Source of the DNA: Sphaerochaeta sp.
GTDB taxonomy: Bacteria; Spirochaetota; Spirochaetia; Sphaerochaetales; Sphaerochaetaceae
Assembly: GCA_022482495.1 (NCBI GenBank)
Contig: JAKVPA010000003.1
Coordinates: 144,905 to 208,904 of the forward strand
Direction: 5' to 3'
DNA: 64,000 nucleotides
The notes below the pieces were generated by a model, which saw nothing but the letters and a program-made list of their open reading frames with translations, did not search any database and was not told the DNA's origin. Made by a program: the position numbers and the translations under genes. Below are positions 35,637 to 43,754 of the stretch, one piece after another (within the stretch, counting starts at the first letter, position 1; each line of letters begins with the position of its first letter).

Positions 35637-36487
35637 AGGGCCGTCTCCTCGGTAAGGGTACGGATCGCCGCGATGCACTGATCCAGCCAATCCTCAGGGG
35701 CGGGACCATGCTTCCACGGCTGGGTCAAGCCACTGGAACTGTTGATGCGCACCAGCTCCAACGGATACCCGTGGGAACGGAGCACCTCCATCACCTGGGT
35801 TGCCGATCCTCCTTGGCTCCCCACTCCGGGGATCAGAAGGGGTACGGGGGATTTCTGATAGAACGATACCAAGTCTCCCAACTCCTGCATGTTGGTCGCC
35901 CCCACCACGGCGCCGGTCTTCCATGTCTGGATCAGACGCGCCACCTGGAGGTACAACGGACCATCGCCGCAGATCAGGTCCTGCAGGTCTTTTCCTCCGG
36001 GATTGCTGGTCCGGTTCAGGACGTACACCCCTTTCTCCGGACCATAGGCGGAGAACGGAGAGACGGAATCCGTCCCCATATACGGAGCGACGGTGACGGA
36101 GTCCACTCCCCAGACATCGAACGCCTCAATGGCGTAATTCTGGCTGCTGCGGGCGATGTCCCCCCGCTTCGCGTCCAGAATCACCGGAATACCGGGGAAG
36201 AAATTCTCCACCATGTCCAGCACATCACTGAGCGCCTGGGAACCGGAGAAATCCTCTTCCCGCGGATGGTCAAGCAGGGCGAAAAACCCGATGTTCGGTT
36301 TGAACGCCGCAGGGGCCAACCCGGAGAGATTCATCCGGCGAAACAGCTGGCGGTAGTACGTGTTGAGCCGGTCACGGACCGGTTCACTGTCTTCGCCGGG
36401 AAGACAGGACAGTTGGGGATCCAGCCCCATGCAGGTGCAGTTGCCGACATCTTTTGCCGATGTGCAAAGCAGTTCTTGGTAGGTCAT
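35633..36487 (-). CDS. pyrF: orotidine 5'-phosphate decarboxylase
   Basis: A 284-residue enzyme of the longer PyrF type, making UMP from OMP. Catalytic ILDAKRGDIARSS is near residues 96-108, with CMGLDPQ near 19 and a phosphate-binding IPGVGSQGG near 222. Start ATG 36487 overlaps the pyrE stop (ATGA) and has AAGGAGG upstream; the frame is open to 36709 but that is within pyrE. Central gene of the pyr operon. Confidence 0.95.
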   Translation of the reverse strand: MTYQELLCTSAKDVGNCTCMGLDPQLSCLPGEDSEPVRDRLNTYYRQLFRRMNLSGLAPAAFKPNIGFFALLDHPREEDFSGSQALSDVLDMVENFFPGIPVILDAKRGDIARSSQNYAIEAFDVWGVDSVTVAPYMGTDSVSPFSAYGPEKGVYVLNRTSNPGGKDLQDLICGDGPLYLQVARLIQTWKTGAVVGATNMQELGDLVSFYQKSPVPLLIPGVGSQGGSATQVMEVLRSHGYPLELVRINSSSGLTQPWKHGPAPEDWLDQCIAAIRTLTEETAL

Positions 36488-37167
36488 TTCTTTTCCTCCT
36501 TCGGCCATCCGTTGGCCTCGCCCCACCCAAAGGGATCTTCTCGCCACGCGGCAAGGGTCTTCACCTGCGCCGAGGTGAGGTATCCCCGCTTCTCTGCGTG
36601 GAACAACAAGGTAGGATAGTCCAGAATGGTTTTCAATGTGCAGGCAGGGAGTAACGCGGCGAACGCGTCCGTGCTTGCCTGCAGTCCGTAGGTGAAGATG
36701 GCGAAGCAATAATCACACGAGCCTTCCGCCTGCACGATGGAAGTGACCGCGTCCACCGAAGAGCCTCCGGTGGAGATCAAATCCTCGATCAGCAACACCT
36801 TTGCGTGGTGATAGCTCCCCGACGCGTCCAACCCCTCGATCTTCTGATGCAGTCCGTGGTCTTTGGAAGCACTCCGTACATAGGACAGGCTTTTGTGCAG
36901 GCGATCGGCCAGCGTGGTGGCGTGGGGGATGCCTGCCGTTGATGTCCCTGCGATGTTCTGGGGGTCGTAGCCAGTCTGCGCCAACAAGTCGCAGAACGCG
37001 TCAGCGATCATCGCCCTACTTTTCCAATCCGCCAGGAACTGCCGGTTGTCGTTGTAGATTGGCATCCGGTATCCGCTCGCCCAGGTGAACGGATTGTCCG
37101 GACTGAGCCGGATGGCTCCGTTCTCCAACGCTTTTTCCGCCAGCAAGGCGGCATAGTCTTCACTCAT
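36484..37167 (-). CDS. pyrE: orotate phosphoribosyltransferase
   Basis: A 227-residue type I phosphoribosyltransferase joining orotate to PRPP. The PRPP-binding loop is VLLIEDLISTGGSSVDA near residues 123-139; the mobile-loop segment YVRSASKDHGLHQKIEG is near 95, and IAGTSTAGIPHA near 70. Start ATG 37167 has GGGAGA upstream; the frame open to 37248 would overlap pyrBI. Follows pyrBI by 23 bases. Confidence 0.95.
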   Translation of the reverse strand: MSEDYAALLAEKALENGAIRLSPDNPFTWASGYRMPIYNDNRQFLADWKSRAMIADAFCDLLAQTGYDPQNIAGTSTAGIPHATTLADRLHKSLSYVRSASKDHGLHQKIEGLDASGSYHHAKVLLIEDLISTGGSSVDAVTSIVQAEGSCDYCFAIFTYGLQASTDAFAALLPACTLKTILDYPTLLFHAEKRGYLTSAQVKTLAAWREDPFGWGEANGWPKEEKK

Positions 37168-37190
37168 GGTTATCTCCCGTTTCCTCGCCG

Positions 37191-38798
37191 TTATTTGGCG
37201 TTCTTCCAAATTTCCTTGAACGTATGGGTACGTCCGCAGTAGGCACATTCAAACTGGTTGTCCTTGGTACGGTAGAACATCGCCGGAACCCCTTCGCACT
37301 CAGTGGGATTGGAGATGCACGCCTCGTTGGAACACTGCAGGTCATCAAAGTTGTAGATGCGGGGCGGCATATGAAGCCGGTACTTGCGTACCACCTTGCC
37401 ATCCTTGACGATGTTCAGCGTACACCCGGGAGCGACGGCAGCCAAGCGTTTCAGGTCTTTCCTGTCCAGTTCCGGCGCGTCAGGACGGAAAATGATTCCC
37501 TTGTAGGTCTTCTCCTCCCCTTCTTTGTGTCCGTTTGACACCCACTCCCCGCCTTTGGATTCATCCAGGTGGAGCACCCTGCTGATCAACCGCATGTGGT
37601 CCCGTATCTCCGACGGGCTGTCCCCCCGGCAGATATGGTCGATGACGATGCCATTCTTGATGGGGTGCACACCTTCGCTGACCATCTTCTCCTTCACCGG
37701 ATGGCGTGAGAGATCCACCTGAACGATGTAATCCTCCTCTTCCGATGTGTCCGGAGCAACGGGAGGCACATAATCCCCGCCGATCTGGCCGGCGATCAAG
37801 GAGAGCAGGCAGATGCGGACATACATCCCGTTGATGGATTGCCGCTCCCACGCGTTCAGCGGCGTGTTGTCCAGGAACGTCGGGATGGTCGGATGGAGTT
37901 TGTGCCGGGGAAGCGGATGGTAGAATTTTGTACCGGGAAGCAGTTTGTCCATGAATTCCTTGCGGAACGTGATGGCAGAGCGGAGCATGTCCGCTTTCTG
38001 CAGGATCTGCTCGCCCATCCGCTCCAGTTGCGGCCGGGTGAAGTACCACATGGCGCTGATGTCCTTCTGCGCCAGGTATTCCTCGATGGAACTGAAGACG
38101 CGTACGGTGAATCCATTCTCCTCCATCTTGATGCGGTAGTTGTCCGGCATCTGCAGCTCCGGTGGCGCGATGAGATCCACCTTGACGTGGGAGAACAGTT
38201 TCAGGCCATCCGCCTTGGAGTGGACGGTCCGGCCGTGGAACAGATCGCCAACCAGGGCGATGTGCAGGTCGTCATAGTCAAATCCGTTGTCTTCCAGGAT
38301 GGTGAACTCATCCAGCAACTCCTGGGTGGGATGCTCATGCCGGCCGTCTCCGGCGTTGACGAACGCTGGGGTGTACGGCAGTCCGTTGCGCTTGGCGTAG
38401 GCGCTGCAATCCTCCTTCAGCCAGCGGCAGAGGCCTTCCACCTTGCTGCGGATGATGAAGATGCAGTTGTGGTATCCGGCAAGCGTATGGAACGTATCGG
38501 CGAAACTCTCCCCTTTGTTGATGGAGGAGACGGTGGTGTTCAGTTCGTTGACCTTCACCTGGAGAAAATCCGCCGCGTTGCGAAAACTCTCCTTGGTGCG
38601 GGTGCTGTCTTCCAAAAACACCTCGTAGATGCCGAAATCCGGCTGTTTCACCCGATACCGGTCCATCGTGGCCTCATCGTTTTCCTGAATCGCCTTCTTC
38701 AAGGTGCGTACTTGTCCAAACAGGTACTTCCGCTCGTCGATGGTGAGATCAGAGATCTCGCACAAGGACCGTGACGCAAACAGATTGCTTTCCGCCAT
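37191..38798 (-). CDS. pyrBI: fused aspartate carbamoyltransferase catalytic-regulatory protein (PyrBI)
   Basis: A 535-residue fusion. Residues 1-350 are PyrB: carbamoyl-phosphate loop FLEDSTRTKESF near 60-71, HPTQELLDEF near 154, and YHPLPRH near 282. Residues 370-535 are PyrI with its nucleotide-binding domain and a zinc site of four Cys (CSNEAC near 489, then CAYC near 521). It makes carbamoyl aspartate, the committed step, and the regulatory domain implies allosteric control by nucleotides. Start ATG 38798 has GGAGGAA eight bases upstream, directly after an intrinsic terminator. Fused PyrBI is known from Treponema and Thermotoga. Confidence 0.95.
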   Translation of the reverse strand: MAESNLFASRSLCEISDLTIDERKYLFGQVRTLKKAIQENDEATMDRYRVKQPDFGIYEVFLEDSTRTKESFRNAADFLQVKVNELNTTVSSINKGESFADTFHTLAGYHNCIFIIRSKVEGLCRWLKEDCSAYAKRNGLPYTPAFVNAGDGRHEHPTQELLDEFTILEDNGFDYDDLHIALVGDLFHGRTVHSKADGLKLFSHVKVDLIAPPELQMPDNYRIKMEENGFTVRVFSSIEEYLAQKDISAMWYFTRPQLERMGEQILQKADMLRSAITFRKEFMDKLLPGTKFYHPLPRHKLHPTIPTFLDNTPLNAWERQSINGMYVRICLLSLIAGQIGGDYVPPVAPDTSEEEDYIVQVDLSRHPVKEKMVSEGVHPIKNGIVIDHICRGDSPSEIRDHMRLISRVLHLDESKGGEWVSNGHKEGEEKTYKGIIFRPDAPELDRKDLKRLAAVAPGCTLNIVKDGKVVRKYRLHMPPRIYNFDDLQCSNEACISNPTECEGVPAMFYRTKDNQFECAYCGRTHTFKEIWKNAK

Positions 38799-38813
38799 AC
38801 GCTTCGTTCCTCC

Positions 38814-38846
38814 AAAAAAAAGGGGAGTCGGAAAAAACCGGCTCCC
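38814..38846 (-). terminator. attenuator-type terminator before pyrBI
   Basis: Minus strand GGGAG-C-CGG / CCG-A-CTCCC (eight pairs and one mismatch) with a six-T loop, followed by eight T, ending a few bases before the pyrBI Shine-Dalgarno. Full termination here would silence the operon, so it must be conditional. Confidence 0.85.
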
Positions 38847-38853
38847 TGACATT

Positions 38854-38916
38854 TCATCTGAAATGGAAACAGACACCCTGCAATGGTATCCGCACAACAT
38901 CACACCATCCGCCCAC
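38854..38916 (-). CDS. 20-residue leader peptide upstream of pyrBI
   Basis: GTG-started ORF MGGWCDVVRIPLQGVCFHFR with AAGGAG six bases upstream. Its stop (38854-38856) lies eight bases before the terminator stem. In E. coli pyrBI a translated leader coupled to UTP-sensitive pausing controls the attenuator, and this layout is comparable. A second in-frame ATG run (38897 onward) would read straight through the terminator into pyrBI, an alternative. Confidence 0.45.
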   Translation of the reverse strand: MGGWCDVVRIPLQGVCFHFR

Positions 38917-38935
38917 GTCTGTCTCCTTGGACGCT

Positions 38936-38964
38936 ACGGTACCAAGAACAAGGAAGATTGTCCA
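38936..38964 (-). promoter_or_regulatory. pyr operon promoter
   Basis: Minus strand TGGACA (38964-38959), 17 bases, TACCGT (38941-38936), just downstream of the wzc-like stop. The transcript would begin around GTCCAAGGAGAC, immediately before the leader-peptide ribosome site. That segment also weakly resembles a PyrR-binding loop (two mismatches in the conserved positions), and pyrR was not seen. Confidence 0.55.
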
Positions 38965-38969
38965 GAGGA

Positions 38970-41501
38970 TCAGTGCCCTTTTCCACCTTTGGCGGAGGGA
39001 TCCTTCTCAATGGCATTCAACCCAGCAAGGCTGTCAGGATCATCATGCATCGTCGCGCTGGTGTGAAGCGAATGCATCAACGGATTGTATACCGGCGTCT
39101 CGAACTGCTCTTCCGGCATTCCCTCGGGGAACGCCAACGGAGCCGTCCCAAGTGCCCCCTTGACGCTGCTTCTTGCTTTCACATCCTTCCGATACCGTAT
39201 CTTGTACCAACGGGAAGTATGTCTCTGTTGGGGAGTACCATCACCATAACCGTAGCCATACCCTTTGCCGTAGTAAGAGTACGCATAGGAACCATACCGG
39301 GAACTTCCGTTGGCGGAAACCAGCGCGGAGCGTCCGCAGGCATTGAGCACCGTTCCGGAAATACGAATACTGGCGGAATTGAACGTGTCGATCAACTCAC
39401 GTAATCCGCTCTTTGTGGTTACTTCAGAACGGACAACGATCAACATACCGTCAACCAGATTGCCAATCGTGAGAAGTTCGGACGCATGGAGCAGCGGAGG
39501 TGCGTCAATGATAATGTAATCATACAGTTTCTCCAGTCCCTGCAACGTTTCCTTCATGGCGGGATTGGTGTAGATGGCCGACGGAACCAACGGCTTGGTG
39601 CCGCTGGGAAGCAGATGCAGGTTGGGGATATCGGCGATGGGTATGAGAATGACCTTGTCCAAGGTCTCCTGCCCCATCACGACATCCACCATTCCCTTGA
39701 CATCCTTTGGATCAAGCTTGAAGAACGGCATCAAACTGGGGAGCCGGAGGTCACCATCAACCAGCAACACTTTTTTGCCCATTTCCGCCAAGGATACGGC
39801 AATGTTGGTGATGATGGTGCTCTTTCCTTCCGCCATACCGCAACTGGTGATGGACAGCAGTTTTCCCGTTGGTTTGTTGGTGTAGAACAGATTGGCGATC
39901 AACTTGAACCGTTCCGCCTGGAAGGAAAGCGGTTGGTTGTACACCACCAGCGTAGGATATTTGGACTTCTGGTTCGGAAGGAAGAACGGTATCCATGTCA
40001 GCATCGGGATGTCCTTTCCCTGCGTTTTCTTCAACTCTTCAATGGTGGAAATCGTATCATCCTGGGAGTTGATCAACAATGCAAGAAGGACGCCGAACGC
40101 CAATCCGAGCAGAGCGGAAACAGCGAGAATCGACATCTTGTTTGGCTTGACCGGTTTGATCGGCATGGACGCCGCGTCAATCACCGTGACGTTACTGTTG
40201 ACGGCCGCCTCCACCAGTTTGGTCTCCTGCAGCATATCCCGAAGTTTCAGTCCAACCGACTCATACACCTTCACTTCCCGTTCCAGATCAGCCAGCTGGG
40301 TCTGCAGGTCAGGGAGTTTGGAAAGTTCATCGCTGTATACTTTTTCTCGACTCTGCAACACGGAAATCAATACTTCCGTGGAGAGAAGTTTGGACACCGA
40401 CTGATAATAGGTGTCCGCCCCTTTCACGCCACAGATCACCCCGATCCGATCCAGAATCTGCTTTTTCACCTGGAGGATTGAATTGTTCAGGTCGTTGGTC
40501 CGTGTTTGCGTCTGGGTGGTTCTGCTGACGGCAGCGGCGTTCATGCCGAGCACCGTACCGGTGCCACCGGCGTTGGCGCTCCCGCTGATGTTCAGCGCTG
40601 CGACCGCCTCATACATGGTCAGCTCTTCCTGCAGATCATTCAGGCGACCCAACAACGAGGTGATCTCTTTGTCCTGCTTGATCTCCTCTACCGTCGGCAA
40701 CGGAGTGGAGAATGCGGATGCCCATCCCTTCTGGAACTGCGCGATGCCGATCTGCGCTTCCTGATACTCCATCTGCAACGGTTCAAGCTTCATCTGGTAG
40801 TACACGTCTCCACTGACCAGAAGCGAGGTTTTGTCGGTCAGCTGGATGATGTCACTGGCTTTGCGGAAATTCCCCAGCGCATCGGTCGCCTTCTTCAATT
40901 CGGCATCGTTCTCCGGAATCTGGTTTTCGATGAACTGCCGTTGGGCGCTCTTGGAATTCCGTGCGATATCGGTGAGGATCACATCATAGCTGCGGCACAG
41001 TTTCTCGGTGAAATCATGGGCGAACTGGGGATTACTGTCGGTAAAGGTCAATTTGACCAAGTTGGTGTCCTTCACCGTGGTGACGGTCAGACGCTTTTTC
41101 AGCGACTCCACCGCTCCCGGACCACCAAGCACCGTAGGATCGCTGTACGGAATACCGTCATGGTTGAAATATGAACTCAAATCGAGTTGATCAAGAGTAC
41201 GTTGGATATTCAATGAACTGGAGAGCAATTCCGTTTCCGTTGCGATCTTTTTCGTCCCATTGGAAAAACTTTCCGAAAGCAGGCTGTCCATTGTGGAACT
41301 TTCCTGAATGGGGTTGACCAGAATCGTCGCTGAGGATTCGTACTGGGGAATAGCCGTCATCACATAGGCGATCCCTATACCGACGACGATCAGGAAACCG
41401 AAGATACACCATCCGATATACTTCTTCAGAATGCCAAAAAGTTCAGAGAGGGAGATGCCTTCCTCTTCATATGCCATGGTATTGTTTTCTTGTTCGTTCA
41501 T
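38970..41501 (-). CDS. Wzc-like polysaccharide co-polymerase with BY-kinase domain
   Basis: An 843-residue inner-membrane protein. A Wzz/chain-length domain begins near residue 15 (first helix about 30-50), with coiled-coil periplasmic segments and a second helix near 455-475. A cytoplasmic bacterial tyrosine kinase domain follows: Walker A MAEGKSTIITN near 575, Walker A' VLLVDGDLRLPSL near 597, and Walker B YIIIDAPPL near 667. The C-terminal region has a Tyr cluster (SRYGSYAYSYYGKGYGYGYG) for autophosphorylation, followed by an unusual extra tail of about 70 residues. It controls chain length and export of exopolysaccharide with the Wza-like partner upstream. Confidence 0.92.
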   Translation of the reverse strand: MNEQENNTMAYEEEGISLSELFGILKKYIGWCIFGFLIVVGIGIAYVMTAIPQYESSATILVNPIQESSTMDSLLSESFSNGTKKIATETELLSSSLNIQRTLDQLDLSSYFNHDGIPYSDPTVLGGPGAVESLKKRLTVTTVKDTNLVKLTFTDSNPQFAHDFTEKLCRSYDVILTDIARNSKSAQRQFIENQIPENDAELKKATDALGNFRKASDIIQLTDKTSLLVSGDVYYQMKLEPLQMEYQEAQIGIAQFQKGWASAFSTPLPTVEEIKQDKEITSLLGRLNDLQEELTMYEAVAALNISGSANAGGTGTVLGMNAAAVSRTTQTQTRTNDLNNSILQVKKQILDRIGVICGVKGADTYYQSVSKLLSTEVLISVLQSREKVYSDELSKLPDLQTQLADLEREVKVYESVGLKLRDMLQETKLVEAAVNSNVTVIDAASMPIKPVKPNKMSILAVSALLGLAFGVLLALLINSQDDTISTIEELKKTQGKDIPMLTWIPFFLPNQKSKYPTLVVYNQPLSFQAERFKLIANLFYTNKPTGKLLSITSCGMAEGKSTIITNIAVSLAEMGKKVLLVDGDLRLPSLMPFFKLDPKDVKGMVDVVMGQETLDKVILIPIADIPNLHLLPSGTKPLVPSAIYTNPAMKETLQGLEKLYDYIIIDAPPLLHASELLTIGNLVDGMLIVVRSEVTTKSGLRELIDTFNSASIRISGTVLNACGRSALVSANGSSRYGSYAYSYYGKGYGYGYGDGTPQQRHTSRWYKIRYRKDVKARSSVKGALGTAPLAFPEGMPEEQFETPVYNPLMHSLHTSATMHDDPDSLAGLNAIEKDPSAKGGKGH

Positions 41502-41508
41502 GTTCCGC

Positions 41509-43123
41509 CTATTGCAAACTGCTTACGCCTTTGTATGTCAACACCGAATAGTACAGGATCGACAGAACGGAACTCACCAGACCGATGACCGCTACTGTTG
41601 GCGCGAGATCCCTCACAAAGGTATTCTCTTTCACCTTGACGCTGTACTCCTTCCCCACAATCGAATCCGAACGCATCTTGTTTCCACTTCCATCCGTCAC
41701 ACTGACGGAAATCGGTTTGTAGGCATCCGTGGTGACGCCTCCCGCAAGGGCAATGTAGTAATCCGCCGTCTTGTCCGGGACATACGCGTACGGTACCCGG
41801 CCGGGTGACCGCCCCGGTGACGGTGACAAAGCGCTGCGCGAACGGAATGATCAGTTGGTCGTTCGTCTGCAAGACCAACGGCTCACTGGTGTCCATGCCG
41901 GAAAGCATGCTCTTGAGATTCAGCGTCTGTTTTTTCCCGTTGCGAATAAATGACGCGTGCTCATAGTCGCTGGAGGTCATCAACCGTCCCTGCAGGGAAC
42001 GAACCATCTGCTGGAGTGTTTCCCCAGGATAGAACTGGTAGAAAATCCGACCACTGGCCTGTCCGACAATCGCCGTTGAGGTTGTGGCGTCATACGCCTC
42101 GTCACTCCGAATGGCGCCTTCAATCGTCACGCTTCCTGTTGTCTGTTCGACAGAATCAACGATTACCTGGTCATAGGAGACAAGTGAACTGTCCCTTTCC
42201 AGAAGATCGACGTACTCGGCGTTCCATTGCGAGGTATTGCCGTCAAACCGTTGAACACGAATCCGCTGGATATCCGCTCCCGGCATCAGGCCACCACCAT
42301 AGGTGGTCACCAGATCCTTCAGGTTCTCACCGGAGAGCAATTGGTAGGTTCCTGGACGGAACACACGGCCGGAAAGCGTCACGATACGATCGGCGCGCCC
42401 CACCGTCACCACATCACCCGCCTTCAGGAGCGGGTCCTGGGTAAGATCGCCTTTGCGAAGCGCCCTATAGAGATCATACTGGCGTTCCGTTCCATCCAGA
42501 GACTTGACAACCACATCTCTGCTGGAAGCGAAATTGGTCGCGTCGGATACCACGGAGGAGAGACGGGACAACCCCCATGCCGGATACGAACCTGTGGAAT
42601 TCACCTCACCCTTCACCGTAACAAAGAACGAACCCGTTCCCGTCATCGTCAGTTGGGGATTTGAAAACGCAAAGTATGTCCCCACCAGCGCAAAGATTTT
42701 TTCTTTCAGTTGGGGCAGCGTCATACCTTTGGCGTCAATTGTCCCCATGGCAGGAATATCCACCGTGTAATTGCTGTCCACCTGAAGATCGGTGACGATA
42801 CGGTTGACACTATCCGTGTAGGAAAGCCGGAACGTGTCCCCCGGGGTAATCGGATATGAAACATCACTGACGGCCATGAGAATCCGCTGCTGCAATTCCG
42901 TCGCCGTTCCTGAAAAAGTTTGTACGGTCGTTGACAACCCAAGTTGTTCAGAGAAAGTCCCAAATGGTATGATATCCACAGCTGTACCGGTCGTTTCACT
43001 TCCGTACAAAGGAGAACGAACCACCAACCCCACAGGCTGGTTTGCAACGGGGGAGGCTGAAAACAGAGGCACATAGGCCCACATCAAAAACACAGCGAAA
43101 AAAAGAATTTTCTTTCCTTTCAT
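41509..43123 (-). pseudogene. Wza-like polysaccharide export protein with SLBB repeats, one frameshift
   Basis: A signal peptide (MKGKKILFFAVFLMWAYVPLFS) precedes a Poly_export domain (ITPGDTFRLSYTDSVNRIVTDL) and several SLBB beta-grasp repeats (VTVKGEVNSTGSYPAWGLSRL, VTLSGRVFRPGTYQLLSGENL, VTVTGAVTRPG). The frame breaks near 41793-41803 in the last repeat. The other frame continues YAYVPDKTADYYIALAGGV and ends with a membrane helix (APTVAVIGLVSSVLSILYY) at 41509. The terminal helix resembles the alpha-helical outer-membrane segment of Wza. Seven bases before the wzc-like gene; together they form an exopolysaccharide export pair. Confidence 0.85.
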
Positions 43124-43161
43124 CGGATATCCTTTAGGCTTTCAAAGAAATCGAGACTTTT

Positions 43162-43190
43162 ACCATAACCCTTCTTTACCGGATTAACAA
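43162..43190 (-). promoter_or_regulatory. promoter of the polysaccharide export genes
   Basis: Minus strand TTGTTA (43190-43185), 17 bases, TATGGT (43167-43162), about 38 bases before the ATG at 43123, with AAAGGA as ribosome site. Confidence 0.5.
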
Positions 43191-43685
43191 GTATGTCACC
43201 CTACCCAATTCCGAATGGTAAACGTCACTATCTCCTTACTTCAAAACTACTTACTTACGTAAACAAATAATAAAGCTCATTTTTCAGTTTTCCCAAAAGT
43301 CCGCTTCTCTTTATCAATACATCACATATACAAACGGACATGAAGAAAAAACGTTTTCTTCCTCTGCTCCAAGCATCATCTGGCAAACAATTCATTCCAT
43401 CACACGGTATCATCCCCTTCTCCTTCACCCATTTGACGACACCCCTCAGCTTTTCGGGGTGGAATACCAATGCTCTCCCGTCATGAAAAAAAGGGTGCTG
43501 GAGACAGAATCCCAGCATCAATGATACCCATACAACTCAGGAAACAACTGCGCGTTCCAAAGGTTGCATATTTCTCTCTTCATTTTGTTTTTTCATCACA
43601 TGAAGGCGCAAAAACATTCACATAACGTCAATATCCACTACTGACAAATAGGTTTGTTTTTTTCTAAGCTTATAACAATATTGTT

Positions 43686-43715
43686 TTGACAGAGGAGGTT
43701 TGTCTCCTCTATAAT
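43686..43715 (+). promoter_or_regulatory. consensus promoter with internal inverted repeat, BMP operon
   Basis: TTGACA (43686-43691), 18 bases, TATAAT (43710-43715): both boxes perfect. The spacer is almost wholly a dyad, AGAGGAG-GTTTGT-CTCCTCT (43691-43710), seven perfect pairs. A repressor bound there would sit exactly under RNA polymerase. Strong promoter with a likely operator. Confidence 0.8.
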
Positions 43716-43754
43716 TTGAACCGTCTCGTGCAATCGTTTCTGAAGGAGAAAGAA

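Larger units (their letters stand above)
43124..43754. other. AT-rich intergenic region between export pair and nucleoside importer
   Basis: About 630 bases, visibly richer in AT than the rest. It holds the promoter of the export pair (43162-43190, minus) and the promoter of the BMP gene (43686-43715, plus). In between there is no gene I can support. An 88-codon minus-strand frame (43255-43521) has no ribosome site and no recognisable product. Near 43485-43518 a minus-strand hairpin TGCTGG / CCAGCA is followed by CCC and seven T, which looks like an intrinsic terminator with no gene in front of it. It may be a remnant or part of a long leader RNA. Confidence 0.6.

Noticed and set aside
38793..38903. 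An N-terminally extended PyrBI starting at 38903
   Set aside because: The extension would be translated from the terminator hairpin itself and has no counterpart in PyrB. ATG 38798 has a good ribosome site and matches the family.
43255..43521. 88-codon minus-strand frame in the AT-rich intergenic region
   Set aside because: It starts at TTG/ATG without a ribosome site, its start overlaps a terminator-like hairpin, and the product is not recognisable. Kept only as a note.
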